Source of the DNA: Craspedostauros australis
Taxonomy: Eukaryota; Bacillariophyta; Bacillariophyceae; Mastogloiales; Achnanthaceae
Reading direction: 5' to 3'
Assembly: GCA_026770025.1 (NCBI GenBank)
Contig: JAMXDE010000033.1
Coordinates: forward strand, 186,001 to 250,000
Length of the DNA: 64,000 bases
Of this stretch, positions 47,834-56,989 are shown in pieces. The notes under the pieces are model-generated. The model worked only from the letters and a program-made list of their open reading frames with translations. It did not search any database and was not told the origin of the DNA. Positions within the stretch are counted from its first letter, which is position 1, and each line of letters starts with the position of its first letter. A program made the position numbers and the translations under genes.

Positions 47834-49609
47834 ATGTCCGTCGATTTGGGAAACTGCAAGGCCGCGAGCCTGGACTTCATCGTGAGAGAAGATGACACCG
47901 AGATGCTCGCCGTCGAGGATGACATCCGCATGGACCTGGAGCGAATCGGCATCAAGGTCAACGGCATGTTCCTGGACGATGACAAGTACCGCGATGCCGA
48001 ACTCGAGGGCAACTACAACGTCCTGTTCACCCGCTCGTGGGGTGCCCCGTACGATCCGCATTCCTACATGAACTCCTGGGCCACACCGTCCCACGTGGAG
48101 TACTCCGCCATCAACAACCTGCAGGACCCGCTCACTCGTGACGATCTCCTGAAGAAGATCGCGGACGTCCAGACGCTCCTCGATCCACAGGCCATCGAGA
48201 AGAAGTGGCACGAGATCCTTGACGACGTTCACAAGCAGGCCATCTTCATGCCGCTGTGGGGCACCCGCGTCCCGTACGTCCTCAACCGACGTCTCATCGG
48301 CTTCACCGTGGGTGAGCAGTCCTGGTCCTTCCCCTTCCACACGGTGCAGGTCGCCAGCGGATCCAGGAACGTGACCCTGAGTCCGGGACTCGGGGGCATG
48401 TTCGACAACGTTGGACCGCTGCATCCGCATCTCTACTCTCCCAACCAGCTCTACGCCCAGGACTGGATCTACGAGGGCCTCGTGAGCTACGGTCAGGATG
48501 GTGAGATCGTCCCAGCCCTTGCCGAGTCCTGGAAGACCGAGCAGATCGCAACGGGCCAACGCATGACCTTCGTCCTGCGCAAGGGCGTCAAGTTCCACGA
48601 CGGAACCGACTTCAACTGCGCCGCCGCCAAGCTCAACTTCGACCACGTTCTTTCCGACACCGTGCGTCAGCGCCACCAGTGGTTCGGAGCCGGCAAGCAC
48701 CTCAAGTCCTGGATCTGCGACAGCGACGACAACTTCGTCCTCGAGACCACCACGGCCTTCTACCCGCTCCTCCAGGAGCTCACCTACATCCGCCCTCTCC
48801 GCTTCGCCTCCCCAGCCGCCTTCTCTCAAGGAATCGACTCCGACGCCGACCTCCACAACTCCTGCGCACCAGGCATGTTCGGTTCCGGCTGGGAGGAGCT
48901 CGAGAAGAATATCACGTGCGCCGGACTCAGCGAGCCCATCGGAACCGGACCCTTCAAGTACGTCTCGCGCGTGACGAACGACGAGGGCACGGACAAGGAG
49001 GTCATCTTCGAGCGCCATGCCGACTACTGGGGACAGCAGCCAGGCTTCGATCAGCTCAAGATCGTTCACTACGTCGATAACAACGCCGTCGAGGCGGCCC
49101 TCATGTCCGGTGAGCTCGACATGGCCCTCGGTCTCGGACCCCTCAACCCCAAGCAGGTGCAGGACCTCAAGTTCTTCCACAGCGACAAGTTCGACGTGCG
49201 CCACAGCGCGGTCCTGCGTCATGCGCTGCTCGTCTTCAACACCAACAAGGCCCCAACTGACGACATCCAGGTGCGACGTGCCATCATCCACGCCATCGAC
49301 AAGGCCCAGTTCCTCGAGGAGGAGTTCGCCGGATTGGAGCAGCCCGTCACGCAGCTTCTGCCGCTGTCGGCCCCGTACTGCAACGTCGATCTCAGCCCCA
49401 AGTGGGGTTACGACATCGACAAGGCCCAGCTCATCAACTGTCCCGCCGACAACAGCGACGACTCTCTTTCGGGCGGCATCATTGCCGTGATCGTCATCGC
49501 CGGTGTGGCCGTCCTGGGCCTCGCCCTTCTCGTCTTCAACATGATCTCTCGCGAGCGCAGCGGCAAGCCCATGTTTGCCCCACCAGACAAGGAGGCCGTC
49601 CAAGCCTAG
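47834..49609 (+). CDS. Permuted or 5'-truncated family 5 solute-binding protein with TM anchor
   Basis: A single exon of 591 residues resembling SBP_bac_5 (nickel/oligopeptide-binding, NikA/OppA-like) proteins. The halves are in an unusual order. Residues 1-190 look like the C-terminal part of such a protein (REDDTEMLAVEDDIRMDLER, RSWGAPYDPHSY, VHKQAIFMPLWGTRVPYV). Residues 190-540 look like the N-terminal part (WIYEGLVSYGQDGEIVPALA, TFVLRKGVKFHDGTDFNC, GTGPFKYVSR, FERHADYWGQQPG, RRAIIHAIDKAQFL, YDIDKAQ). A membrane segment (about 547-571) and 20 cytosolic residues follow. No signal peptide is present. Codon use is strikingly biased to C-ending codons (ATC, CTC, GTC, AAG), unlike the neighbours, which suits high expression or foreign origin. 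It may bind Ni2+ or peptides at a membrane. It could also be the 3' part of a gene with tandem binding domains whose 5' exons are missing. Confidence 0.82.
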   Translation: MSVDLGNCKAASLDFIVREDDTEMLAVEDDIRMDLERIGIKVNGMFLDDDKYRDAELEGNYNVLFTRSWGAPYDPHSYMNSWATPSHVEYSAINNLQDPLTRDDLLKKIADVQTLLDPQAIEKKWHEILDDVHKQAIFMPLWGTRVPYVLNRRLIGFTVGEQSWSFPFHTVQVASGSRNVTLSPGLGGMFDNVGPLHPHLYSPNQLYAQDWIYEGLVSYGQDGEIVPALAESWKTEQIATGQRMTFVLRKGVKFHDGTDFNCAAAKLNFDHVLSDTVRQRHQWFGAGKHLKSWICDSDDNFVLETTTAFYPLLQELTYIRPLRFASPAAFSQGIDSDADLHNSCAPGMFGSGWEELEKNITCAGLSEPIGTGPFKYVSRVTNDEGTDKEVIFERHADYWGQQPGFDQLKIVHYVDNNAVEAALMSGELDMALGLGPLNPKQVQDLKFFHSDKFDVRHSAVLRHALLVFNTNKAPTDDIQVRRAIIHAIDKAQFLEEEFAGLEQPVTQLLPLSAPYCNVDLSPKWGYDIDKAQLINCPADNSDDSLSGGIIAVIVIAGVAVLGLALLVFNMISRERSGKPMFAPPDKEAVQA

Positions 49610-50038
49610 GCAGCGGTAGAGACAGACCGAGATGGAGCGAAGTGAAGCGGAGACGATTCGCACCACACAACATGCATGTACGACAACATTGTGTATTAGT
49701 TACTCTAATCACGAGCGGAAATGTCACTGGAGCATTCTGGCACCAGCGCTGTTAGCAATAGAACAGCATAGTATCAGTTTCTTACTCGATGCGGGGAGGA
49801 GCACATCGTATGTACGGTGTTATTGTAGTCTGGAATACTCGTTGGAAGGGATGGCGTCTATGAAGAGCTCAAGTTGAGATGGATTGCACGTACAAGTGGT
49901 GACAGAGTGCAGGAAGGTATAGTAACGAGATGTTTAGTTGTATAATCGATTCAATCATGCTCTTGGATACGTGCTGTATTTTGGCTCCATGTGAAGCGCC
50001 ATCATGATGTGTTGTGCTGATCATGGAACGAAGAGCCT
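49610..50038. other. Convergent spacer, nothing recognised
   Basis: About 430 bases between two converging stops; presumably 3' UTRs. No repeat or gene. Confidence 0.45.
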
Positions 50039-51914
50039 TCAGTTGGGATTGCGCAAGCCGCTTCCGTCAGTCTTCTTGCTCCCCTGAGACAGGCGCTGGG
50101 CGATGTGTTCTTGTCGTTGAGAGGGATCGACGTACTTGGCTTCCTGGACGCAGTTGGTACCATCCTCGTAGCATGGGTAGTTCTGGACGGTGAAGGTGGA
50201 AGGTGTGGCCCATGCAACTTCCATCTCGATGCCTAGGCTGTTGTGTCCAGCCAGGATGCGGAAGCTTCCCATCTGTCCCCGTGCATCGCAAAAGTGTTCA
50301 GAGTATGATTGTTTGTTTGTTTGTTAGCAGCGCGTGTTGTGGTTTGGGATGAAGGACGTGAGAAGCTCGTTTGGCACCAGGCAACAAGATACAGCGTCTG
50401 CATCGCAATAGCACAATACAGGCAGAGCAACAGCAACCACAAAAGCAGAGCTATGGAATGCACCATATGATTGTCAACAATCAAGGCACCTTCAAGGCAC
50501 CACCGATACCAATCCAATCCAAAGCACGAACACCGCGTGACGAGAATGACAAAGCGTACCTCGCCCCAATACTCTCCCCAGGAATTGCGCACGATCCAGA
50601 ACACATCCCCGGTCTTGGGATCCGTTCCCCAGCCAGTGATGGAGACGATGTGGTTGACCATCATGTTCAATGGATTGGTATTGCGGACGATGCCTCCGGT
50701 GTACTTGAGCAAAGGCTCGGCGTTGACTCCGGTGGCGACGGGGCCGCGCGCGTAGATCTCGGCCTGCAGCTTGTGCTTGATGCTGGTGGGCGATGTGAGG
50801 ATGGTGTAGGTGCCGTACTCCGAGATGGTGGCGTTGGGGAAGAAGTCGATCTCCGTGCAGGCGCCGCCCATGCCGGCGAAGGTGTCGCAGGTCCTGCACT
50901 TGTTTTCGGCGGAGCATTTGGTGTCCACATGCTTGCAAAAGCCCTCGGAGGATTCCTTGGAGCATGCCAGGTATGGCTGGCAGGTGTCGTACGCCACGTA
51001 TCCGGAATGGCTGTGGATGAACTCATACACGCCCGTGTGGGATCCGCCGTGGCAGCTTCCGGCCACGTTCCCCGCACAATTGAGGATGTGTTGCACGGAG
51101 AGGTTGATCTCATCCTTGCTCGAGTTGGTGATCTTGATGCGATCGGCGAGGGAGGACAGAGCTCCGTGGGCCCAGCAGGAGCCGCAGTATTGCGGGATGT
51201 GCTGCTCAACAAGAAGTTGCATGGTGTAGAAGTACAAAGTATTGGAGATGTGATGAACATGATCGGCGGTGACGATGACGACAGCGATGGCAACAGCAAT
51301 AGAAACAGATACGTTGAGTGTGGAGGAATTGCAGTTGTACCATAGGTTCGTAAAGAACAATCCGAATGAGCAGCTTGCATTCCCCACAGCAGCCATCGGC
51401 AGCAGCTGCCGCTTCATGTTCCGAATCGCCTCTTTCGTTATCCATTGGCCAATCCATGGAAGCACATTGATGTGGCAACTATCATAGTACGAGAGCGTAC
51501 TGCCTGTGCAATTCAACATTCAACATTCAATGCTGCTCGTATTGATGTCTCACCTGATTGAGATTGTGGGTGAGGTAGGAATGACCGCTGACGTTGCCCC
51601 AGTAGAAGTTGTCTGGCAGATCCTCCTCTGCGATGTAGGTGTGCGGGAGAGGCTTGGAGTAGTGCTCGCGGACCGTGTGTCCCTCCATCAACTGGTCGAC
51701 GCATTGAACAAAAGCAAGAGTGGCAGGCAGGCAGGAAGGAAGGAGGTGTGAGAAGTCGCGATTCCACGAGAATGACAAGGCAAGACGCCGCACAACTTTC
51801 TCGCGGGCGCACCTTGAACTCGTTGTGTCTTGTTGCTGTGGAAGCGGCTTCATCTGCAGAAGCAATGCCGACGATGGCCAGCAGGAACGTTGCGCTGCAT
51901 TTAGAGAATAACAT
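50039..51914 (-). CDS. Cathepsin X/Z-like cysteine protease, four exons
   Basis: Exons on the minus strand are 51914-51813, 51691-51554, 51201-50560 and 50272-50039. All three introns (121, 352 and 287 bp) are GT-AG and phase 0. The product is 371 residues. After a signal peptide (about 1-20) comes a very short propeptide, then the HIPQYCGSCWAH motif. The HIP insertion just before the active site is the hallmark of cathepsin X (Z), a papain-family (C1) carboxypeptidase. The catalytic Cys89, His264 (MVNHIVSITGWG) and Asn286 (NSWGEYWGE) are all present, and so is the oxyanion Gln84. The Cys pattern in the middle (CSAENKCRTCDTF) matches cathepsin X. The C-terminal exon has a Tyr/Cys segment (NYPCYEDGTNCVQ) and a polar tail. 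It is expected in lysosome-like vacuoles or secreted. Confidence 0.94.
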
Positions 51915-52556
51915 GGTGGTGGGATGCAGTGTTGCAACGGAGTTGGTGTGTTGTGGACGGTTGCGTCGATGACAGTTGCGACAATGGCGAATTGGAAGTT
52001 CCTCTTGTGATTGTGTCAGCACGAAGAGAAGATCTTTGTTGCGCGTTGTTGTCACTTTCGTCGCGCTATTTTGTGTCGTGTAGCGTGGTGTCGTGGATGT
52101 GCTGCGTTGTGCCGTCAGTTTTGTCGTGTTGGATCTTGTTTCTGCTGTCCGGATTCGTCTTTCTCGTTCTTCTGTGGCCGATTTGTTCTCGCGATCTGCA
52201 GAATTTCTGACACGTGACATCATCGTTCTTTCGTTCCTTCGCGCCAATTGTCTCGTGCGATTCCATTGTTTGGATTCGAGGTGGTCAATTCGAGAGAGTC
52301 TTGCATTCATCCATCCATTTCTTTCAAATCTGGCCGCCAAAGAGACGTGTCCAAACAACGCGAGAACAAGCACATCAACCAACCAATCAATCAACAGGCC
52401 CATCAATGTCCTCATCTCACATTTCGGCATCCAGCATCAACACAGAACATACTATTATAGTAGAGGACGCATTCTGCGCAAAAGCCATCAGAAGTGGGCT
52501 TCATTCTGCTCCACTTGTCTTACTCTCTGCAAACCCGCACACTTCGAAACATCAGC
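51915..52556. other. Divergent promoter region
   Basis: About 640 bases between the cathepsin start and the methyltransferase start, so it should hold both promoters. An AT-rich ACTATTATAGTAG string at 52450-52462 lies about 100 bases before the methyltransferase ATG. No gene is seen. Confidence 0.4.
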
Positions 52557-53596
52557 ATGATTCGTACCTTCTGCTGCGTTCAGGCGCTGGTTTGGATGCC
52601 TCTTTGTGCCCTTGCATTTCAGCCGCAGCGAGTGCTTCCATTGGCATCGCATGCTGTACACGATGCACCCTACCTCACAACCTTCGCAACAGCACCATCA
52701 GAGTCCACGCCCATGCGTAGACACAGACGCAGGCGAACCCAACTATTCTCTTCCCCACAGGAATCATCATCATCATCATCATCATCAACGATAACAACAG
52801 ACGCAGCAGCAGCAGTAGCAGCAGCACAGGAGGAAGATGAAGCACCACAGTACAAGAAGTACCTCGCCACGTGCATACCAGGATTGGCATCCATCCTGGC
52901 CGAAGAATTGCAAACCTTCCACGATCAGCATCAGATCGAGGTCGCCAACATCCAGCTGTCCGGAAATTCCGCCGTCACGTTCGAGGCCACGCGACATGCC
53001 TCCCTCTACTGTCTCTGCTGGTTGCGCACGACGCATCGATTGCTCGAGCTCATCGTCGATGGCAGCGCCCATGATGCCATGCAGCTCTACGACCGCCACG
53101 ATCTGTATGACTTTTGCCGACACGAGCTGCCGATTCGCGATATGATGAAGATCAACGGCAGCATGGATCTGCGCACCATCTCCGTCAAGGTCTCGTCGAC
53201 AGCATCCTCCATCCCAAGCGACCTCACCCACTCGCATTACACGGCGCTGACGATCAAGAACGCCATCGTTGATTACGTGCGCGAGAATCATCCGCACGGC
53301 GCGCGTCCGGATGTGGATCTCGACGATGCTGACGTGCCGTTGGTGTGTCGTATCCGCGGCGTCGAGACGGTCAGCGAGGAGGCCGCGGCGACGATCGCCA
53401 TCTACCGGTGTCTGCATCCGCCGGGGTCGTTGCACAAACGGGGGTATCGGCAGAACACCGCCATGCACAAGGCCGCCATGAAGGAGAGCTTGGCGGCGGG
53501 GTTGGTGTTGGCGACGGGGTTGTCACAGAAGTTGGAGGCAGCGAAAGGGAAATGGCAAGAGAATGGCGATGGTGCGAATGAGAGTGATGGCGAGAG

Positions 53597-53630
<34 letters not shown>

Positions 53631-54662
53631 ACTGGTCCAGAACAGCGACAACAACGACAATCGTTGAAGGTCGTGGACCCCATGTGCGGCAGCGGTTCCT
53701 TCTTGCTGGAGGCTTTGATGATCGCCACGGACTTCGCACCGGGCCTCATGCGCATGAAGTGCGGCATGCGCGGACAATCGCATCCACCGGCCGTGCGTTG
53801 GGATGACTCGCAAAACGCCGACGCCATGTGGAAGGACATCCTGAAGGACGCCGCGCAACGTGCCAAGCGAGGCGTGCAGGAATTGCGACGCACGCAGTAC
53901 GCGACCTTTCACGGCAACGACATTCATGCCGGGGCGTTGGATATTCTGGAAGATTCATTGGCGGCCGCCGGCCTCACCGAGTTTGTGGAAGTGGTGCAAG
54001 GCGATTGCTATGATTTGGACTTGGAACTGGACGATGATGACAGTGTGACATCGCGTCCGCCGTACTTCGTCATCACCAATCCGCCGTGGGGCGTGCGCCT
54101 GACGGAGGACATCACAGAGAGCTGGGACGGACTGCGGTACTTCCTGCGTGACACCGCCCCGCCCAACACGGAGGCCTGGGTCCTGTCCGGTCACAAATCC
54201 TCCACCTCGATGCTAAAATTGAAACGCGACAAGATGATTCCCATCCAGACCGGCGAGCAGGATCTGCGTTGGATCCAGTATACCATCCGTGGCAAGCCAG
54301 ATAAGACGCAACGGCAGGACGATGAGGATGGCGATCCCTCCAAGGAGGGTGCATCTCTGGCAGATGCGCCTCAGCGGGTGTTCCGCGAGAAATCCAGGAT
54401 GCCGCAAGAAACCTTCGATTCGCCGCCACCGCAGCGGCGACAAGACTACTCGAACAACCAGCGAGACAACCGTAACGGAGGCAGTCGTAACGGAGGCAGT
54501 CGTAACGGAGGTAATCGCAATGGAGGTAGTCGCAACGGAGGCAATTGGAACAGCAAGAATGGGAATGGAAGCAATTGGAACAGGAAGAAGCAACCAAAGA
54601 AGAAAAAGAAGAAGACGTACGCCAGCGACAGTAACCCGAAGACCAACGAGTGGTTGATCTGA
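52557..54662 (+). CDS. Plastid RlmL-type 23S rRNA (guanine-N2) methyltransferase
   Basis: A single exon of 701 residues from the Met at 52557. The N-terminus is a classical diatom plastid presequence: a signal peptide ending in CALAF|QPQR, where Phe after the cleavage site (ASAFAP-type motif) directs import, then a basic Ser/Arg-rich transit stretch. A THUMP-like RNA-binding region (about 95-280) precedes a Rossmann methyltransferase domain with VVDPMCGSGSFLLEA (SAM motif I, near residue 371) and the catalytic VITNPPWGVRL (motif IV, near 504). This order is that of the N-terminal half of bacterial RlmL, which makes m2G2445 in 23S rRNA. An Asp run (about 344-355) splits the two domains. The last 65 residues are Asn-Gly-Gly-Ser/Asn-Arg repeats plus a Lys run. 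It likely acts on plastid 23S rRNA. A longer frame from 52494 lacks the signal peptide at its start and is not preferred. Confidence 0.9.
54474..54548 (+). repeat. 15-bp coding repeat in the methyltransferase tail
   Basis: About five 15-bp units of the CGTAACGGAGGCAGT type encode Arg-Asn-Gly-Gly-Ser/Asn. The unit keeps the reading frame. Its basic Gly-rich product resembles RNA-binding tails. Confidence 0.85.
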
Positions 54663-54675
54663 GGACTCTCTGCTA

Positions 54676-54728
54676 CGACCTGCGCCAAACCGTAAACTGG
54701 GTCACGATAACGCTAGTTGTAGAGTTTT
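54676..54728 (+). repeat. Left terminal inverted repeat of the 7 kb element
   Basis: 53 bases starting CGACCTGCGCCAAACCGTAA and ending in GAGTTTT; preceded by TA. It aligns end to end with the inverse of 61685-61736 with one single-base gap and three or four substitutions. Confidence 0.92.
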
Positions 54729-55149
54729 GGCCCCTTGTTGCCACTGGTTTGCTTGCTTTTGGGAGAAACGGCGATTGTACATTTAGAGCTATTTCGTGTT
54801 TACTCTCGCTGATCCGTCTTCTACGTCACAGGGGACGGATTCCACGTCATGCAAAACGAGTCACAACAGAGGAAGAGACATCGTGTGACTCTTCCTCCAC
54901 AAGACAACGTGATGACCGTGCGAAGCAACAACAGAATGCCAGCAGATCCGAAGGTTCGTCATCTCGCAGTCAGCAACTCCACTGGCAAGGCTCCGTCATT
55001 CCGGTCAACCACCATTTGCAATCTTTGCATGTCATCTGCGCCCGGCCTCGCGTCTGAATCTCTTTGTTCTCGTACACAACTGCAGAGCAGAGCAGAGTGG
55101 AGCAGCTCCATCGCTTCCACTTCTTGCACTGCTTCCTTTGGTGTCATAA
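54729..55149. other. Left arm of the 7 kb element, non-coding
   Basis: About 420 bases inside the left terminal repeat without a recognised gene. Confidence 0.4.
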
Positions 55150-56103
55150 AAAGGATCAGCCAACAACCAACAACCAACGATCAACGATCGATCAACGAAC
55201 AACGAACAACGAACAACGAACAACAAGCAACAAGCAACCAAGAGCAGCCCACACCGTGCAGCCATCACTCCTTTCTGCCAGGCCCTTGCTGCATCCAAGC
55301 ATCTCATCCTCGCGTCGGAGCTCAATGAGACGCCTGAAGGATCCAAGCACGAAGAGAATGATCAGGATGTTCAATCGGCGCCGCCCTCCATCGCATCTCC
55401 GCAACCTCATCTGCAGCCCCATCTGCTGCCAGAATCTGATGCTGCTGCGCCCCATGATGCGGATGATTACTCATGGCACCGACCCAACGAGGGCAGCATC
55501 TTGAAAGACTCCACCCTTCTGCAACAGCAGACGCCAGTACCAACACGGCACCGCGGACAGCAGCAGCAGCAGCAGCAGGTGCTCCATCACAGCACCAAGA
55601 AACGGTGCATGGCTGCTGCGCCTACTCAGAACCTCAAACACACATGGTGGACCCACGCCAGGCAGTGCTGTATCTTCCAGACCGCGTTCCCGATCCCAGA
55701 GGACGGATACGCTGAGGATTTCTCGCATCTGCAGTACGCCATCACATGCATGTTCAATCTCGGCTTGTGCCACCACCTCTTGGCCGTCCAGGAATGTTCG
55801 CAACAACACAGCAGCCTCCGCATCTCCAAGCGCCTCTACGAACTGGCGTACAACCTCCTGACAGAGCCTCAGGTGGCGACAAGCGATGTGCGCAACATCT
55901 TCCCCCTGGCGATCCTCGACAACTTGGGTCAGGTGCATTGACTGGATGGAAATCAAACCCAATCGAATCATTACTTTGAGCAACTACTGTCGACGTTGAT
56001 GTTCATCGTGGAGTACACAGACTGCACTGAAGGCCTGGGCGGGTTCTTCTCGAATGTGATGGATCTCATGCTGCAAGATCCATTGACGGCACGGGCGGCT
56101 TAG
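55150..56103 (+). pseudogene. Decayed copy of a diatom TPR-like conserved protein
   Basis: An open frame begins after a stop at 55147, has no ATG before about codon 154, and runs to a TGA at 55939-55941. The same frame then continues for 53 codons to TAG at 56103. Both sides of the TGA look like one conserved protein: HLQYAITCMFNLGLCHHLLA, LRISKRLYELAYNLL and FPLAILDNLGQVH before it; HYFEQLLSTLMFIVEY and GFFSNVMDLMLQDPLTARAA after it. I recall this helical, tetratricopeptide-like pattern in many small diatom proteins of unknown function. The early part is Gln-rich. The missing start and in-frame stop suggest a pseudogene captured by the transposon. Removing GTGCAT...TTTGAG (48 bases, GT-AG, phase 0) as a very short intron, or stop read-through, are alternatives. 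Confidence 0.6.
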
Positions 56104-56989
56104 CCACTGCAGCACATGCGATCTGCTTTGCACACAAATCAGGGAACTGCATCAGCATCACAGTGCACGGTGCAGATATAGATATATATATAAACAATAG
56201 AGCAGTCCGAGTCAATGGTTTTCACAAGCAGCAAGAGCATGCATGGAGTACGCGAATGAGTGAAGTCTACGAGCAGTACATGGAGTAGTGGACTGTGCTC
56301 TTAGTGTACGAGTATGTAACATATTATAGGAGCTGCACTAGCACATCACAACATAGCATAGCATAGCATACGAGCATTGCGTGGTGTGTATCGTTGCGCT
56401 CTGCTCTACTCTACTCTGCTCCACCAATACATGACGATCGTGCTAGTGGCAGTGCCGTCGGCAGGGCACGAGCAGAGATGAATGATCGGAGGATGCATCG
56501 TTGGTGCTCCAGTGACGAGTACAGACACGTGGACTTGATGGCAGCAAAGATTGTGAGGGTTGCACATGTATGATGAAAAGGAAGTGGAGTACTGGCATGG
56601 TACGATGTGGTACAGATGTACGAGTGCGGTACCAACAAAGAGGAGCCTTTGCCATTCGATTGGTTTGCGCAACACACACCGATTGTGCTGGCGCTCCGAT
56701 CGACGCAGTTGAGGCCTTGGAGTGTTTTTTGTGTGTGGTTCGGCTGGAATTTTTCCGACCAGAGCAGCACAACACAACGCGGTGGCTCCACAACGCACAC
56801 CATTCACGACACAAAAATAACGGTCCTCGTCACAAAAATCACACCACTCATCACAAAACACAAAAAAACTCAAACACAACACATCACATCACATCACAAT
56901 CCTCCATGCCATCAAGCAGACGATGCGCACACAACCATTCGAACCACAGGTGTGTCTAAAACATATAATACTACTACTTCGACTTGCAT
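56104..56989. other. Element interior between pseudogene and transposase
   Basis: About 890 bases without a supported gene. It includes a GCATA short tandem run near 56356-56370 and a short CTCTA/CTCTG run near 56399-56419. Confidence 0.45.

Noticed and set aside
47792-49666. A 624-codon minus-strand open frame opposite the solute-binding protein gene
   Set aside because: It is the antisense shadow of a gene with strong C-ending codon bias. Its Val/Glu/Leu/Gly-rich product has no motif, while the plus strand has clear family signatures.
55939-55941. TGA as a selenocysteine codon
   Set aside because: No SECIS-like stem was visible downstream, the family is not known for selenocysteine, and the frame also lacks a start codon, so decay is simpler.
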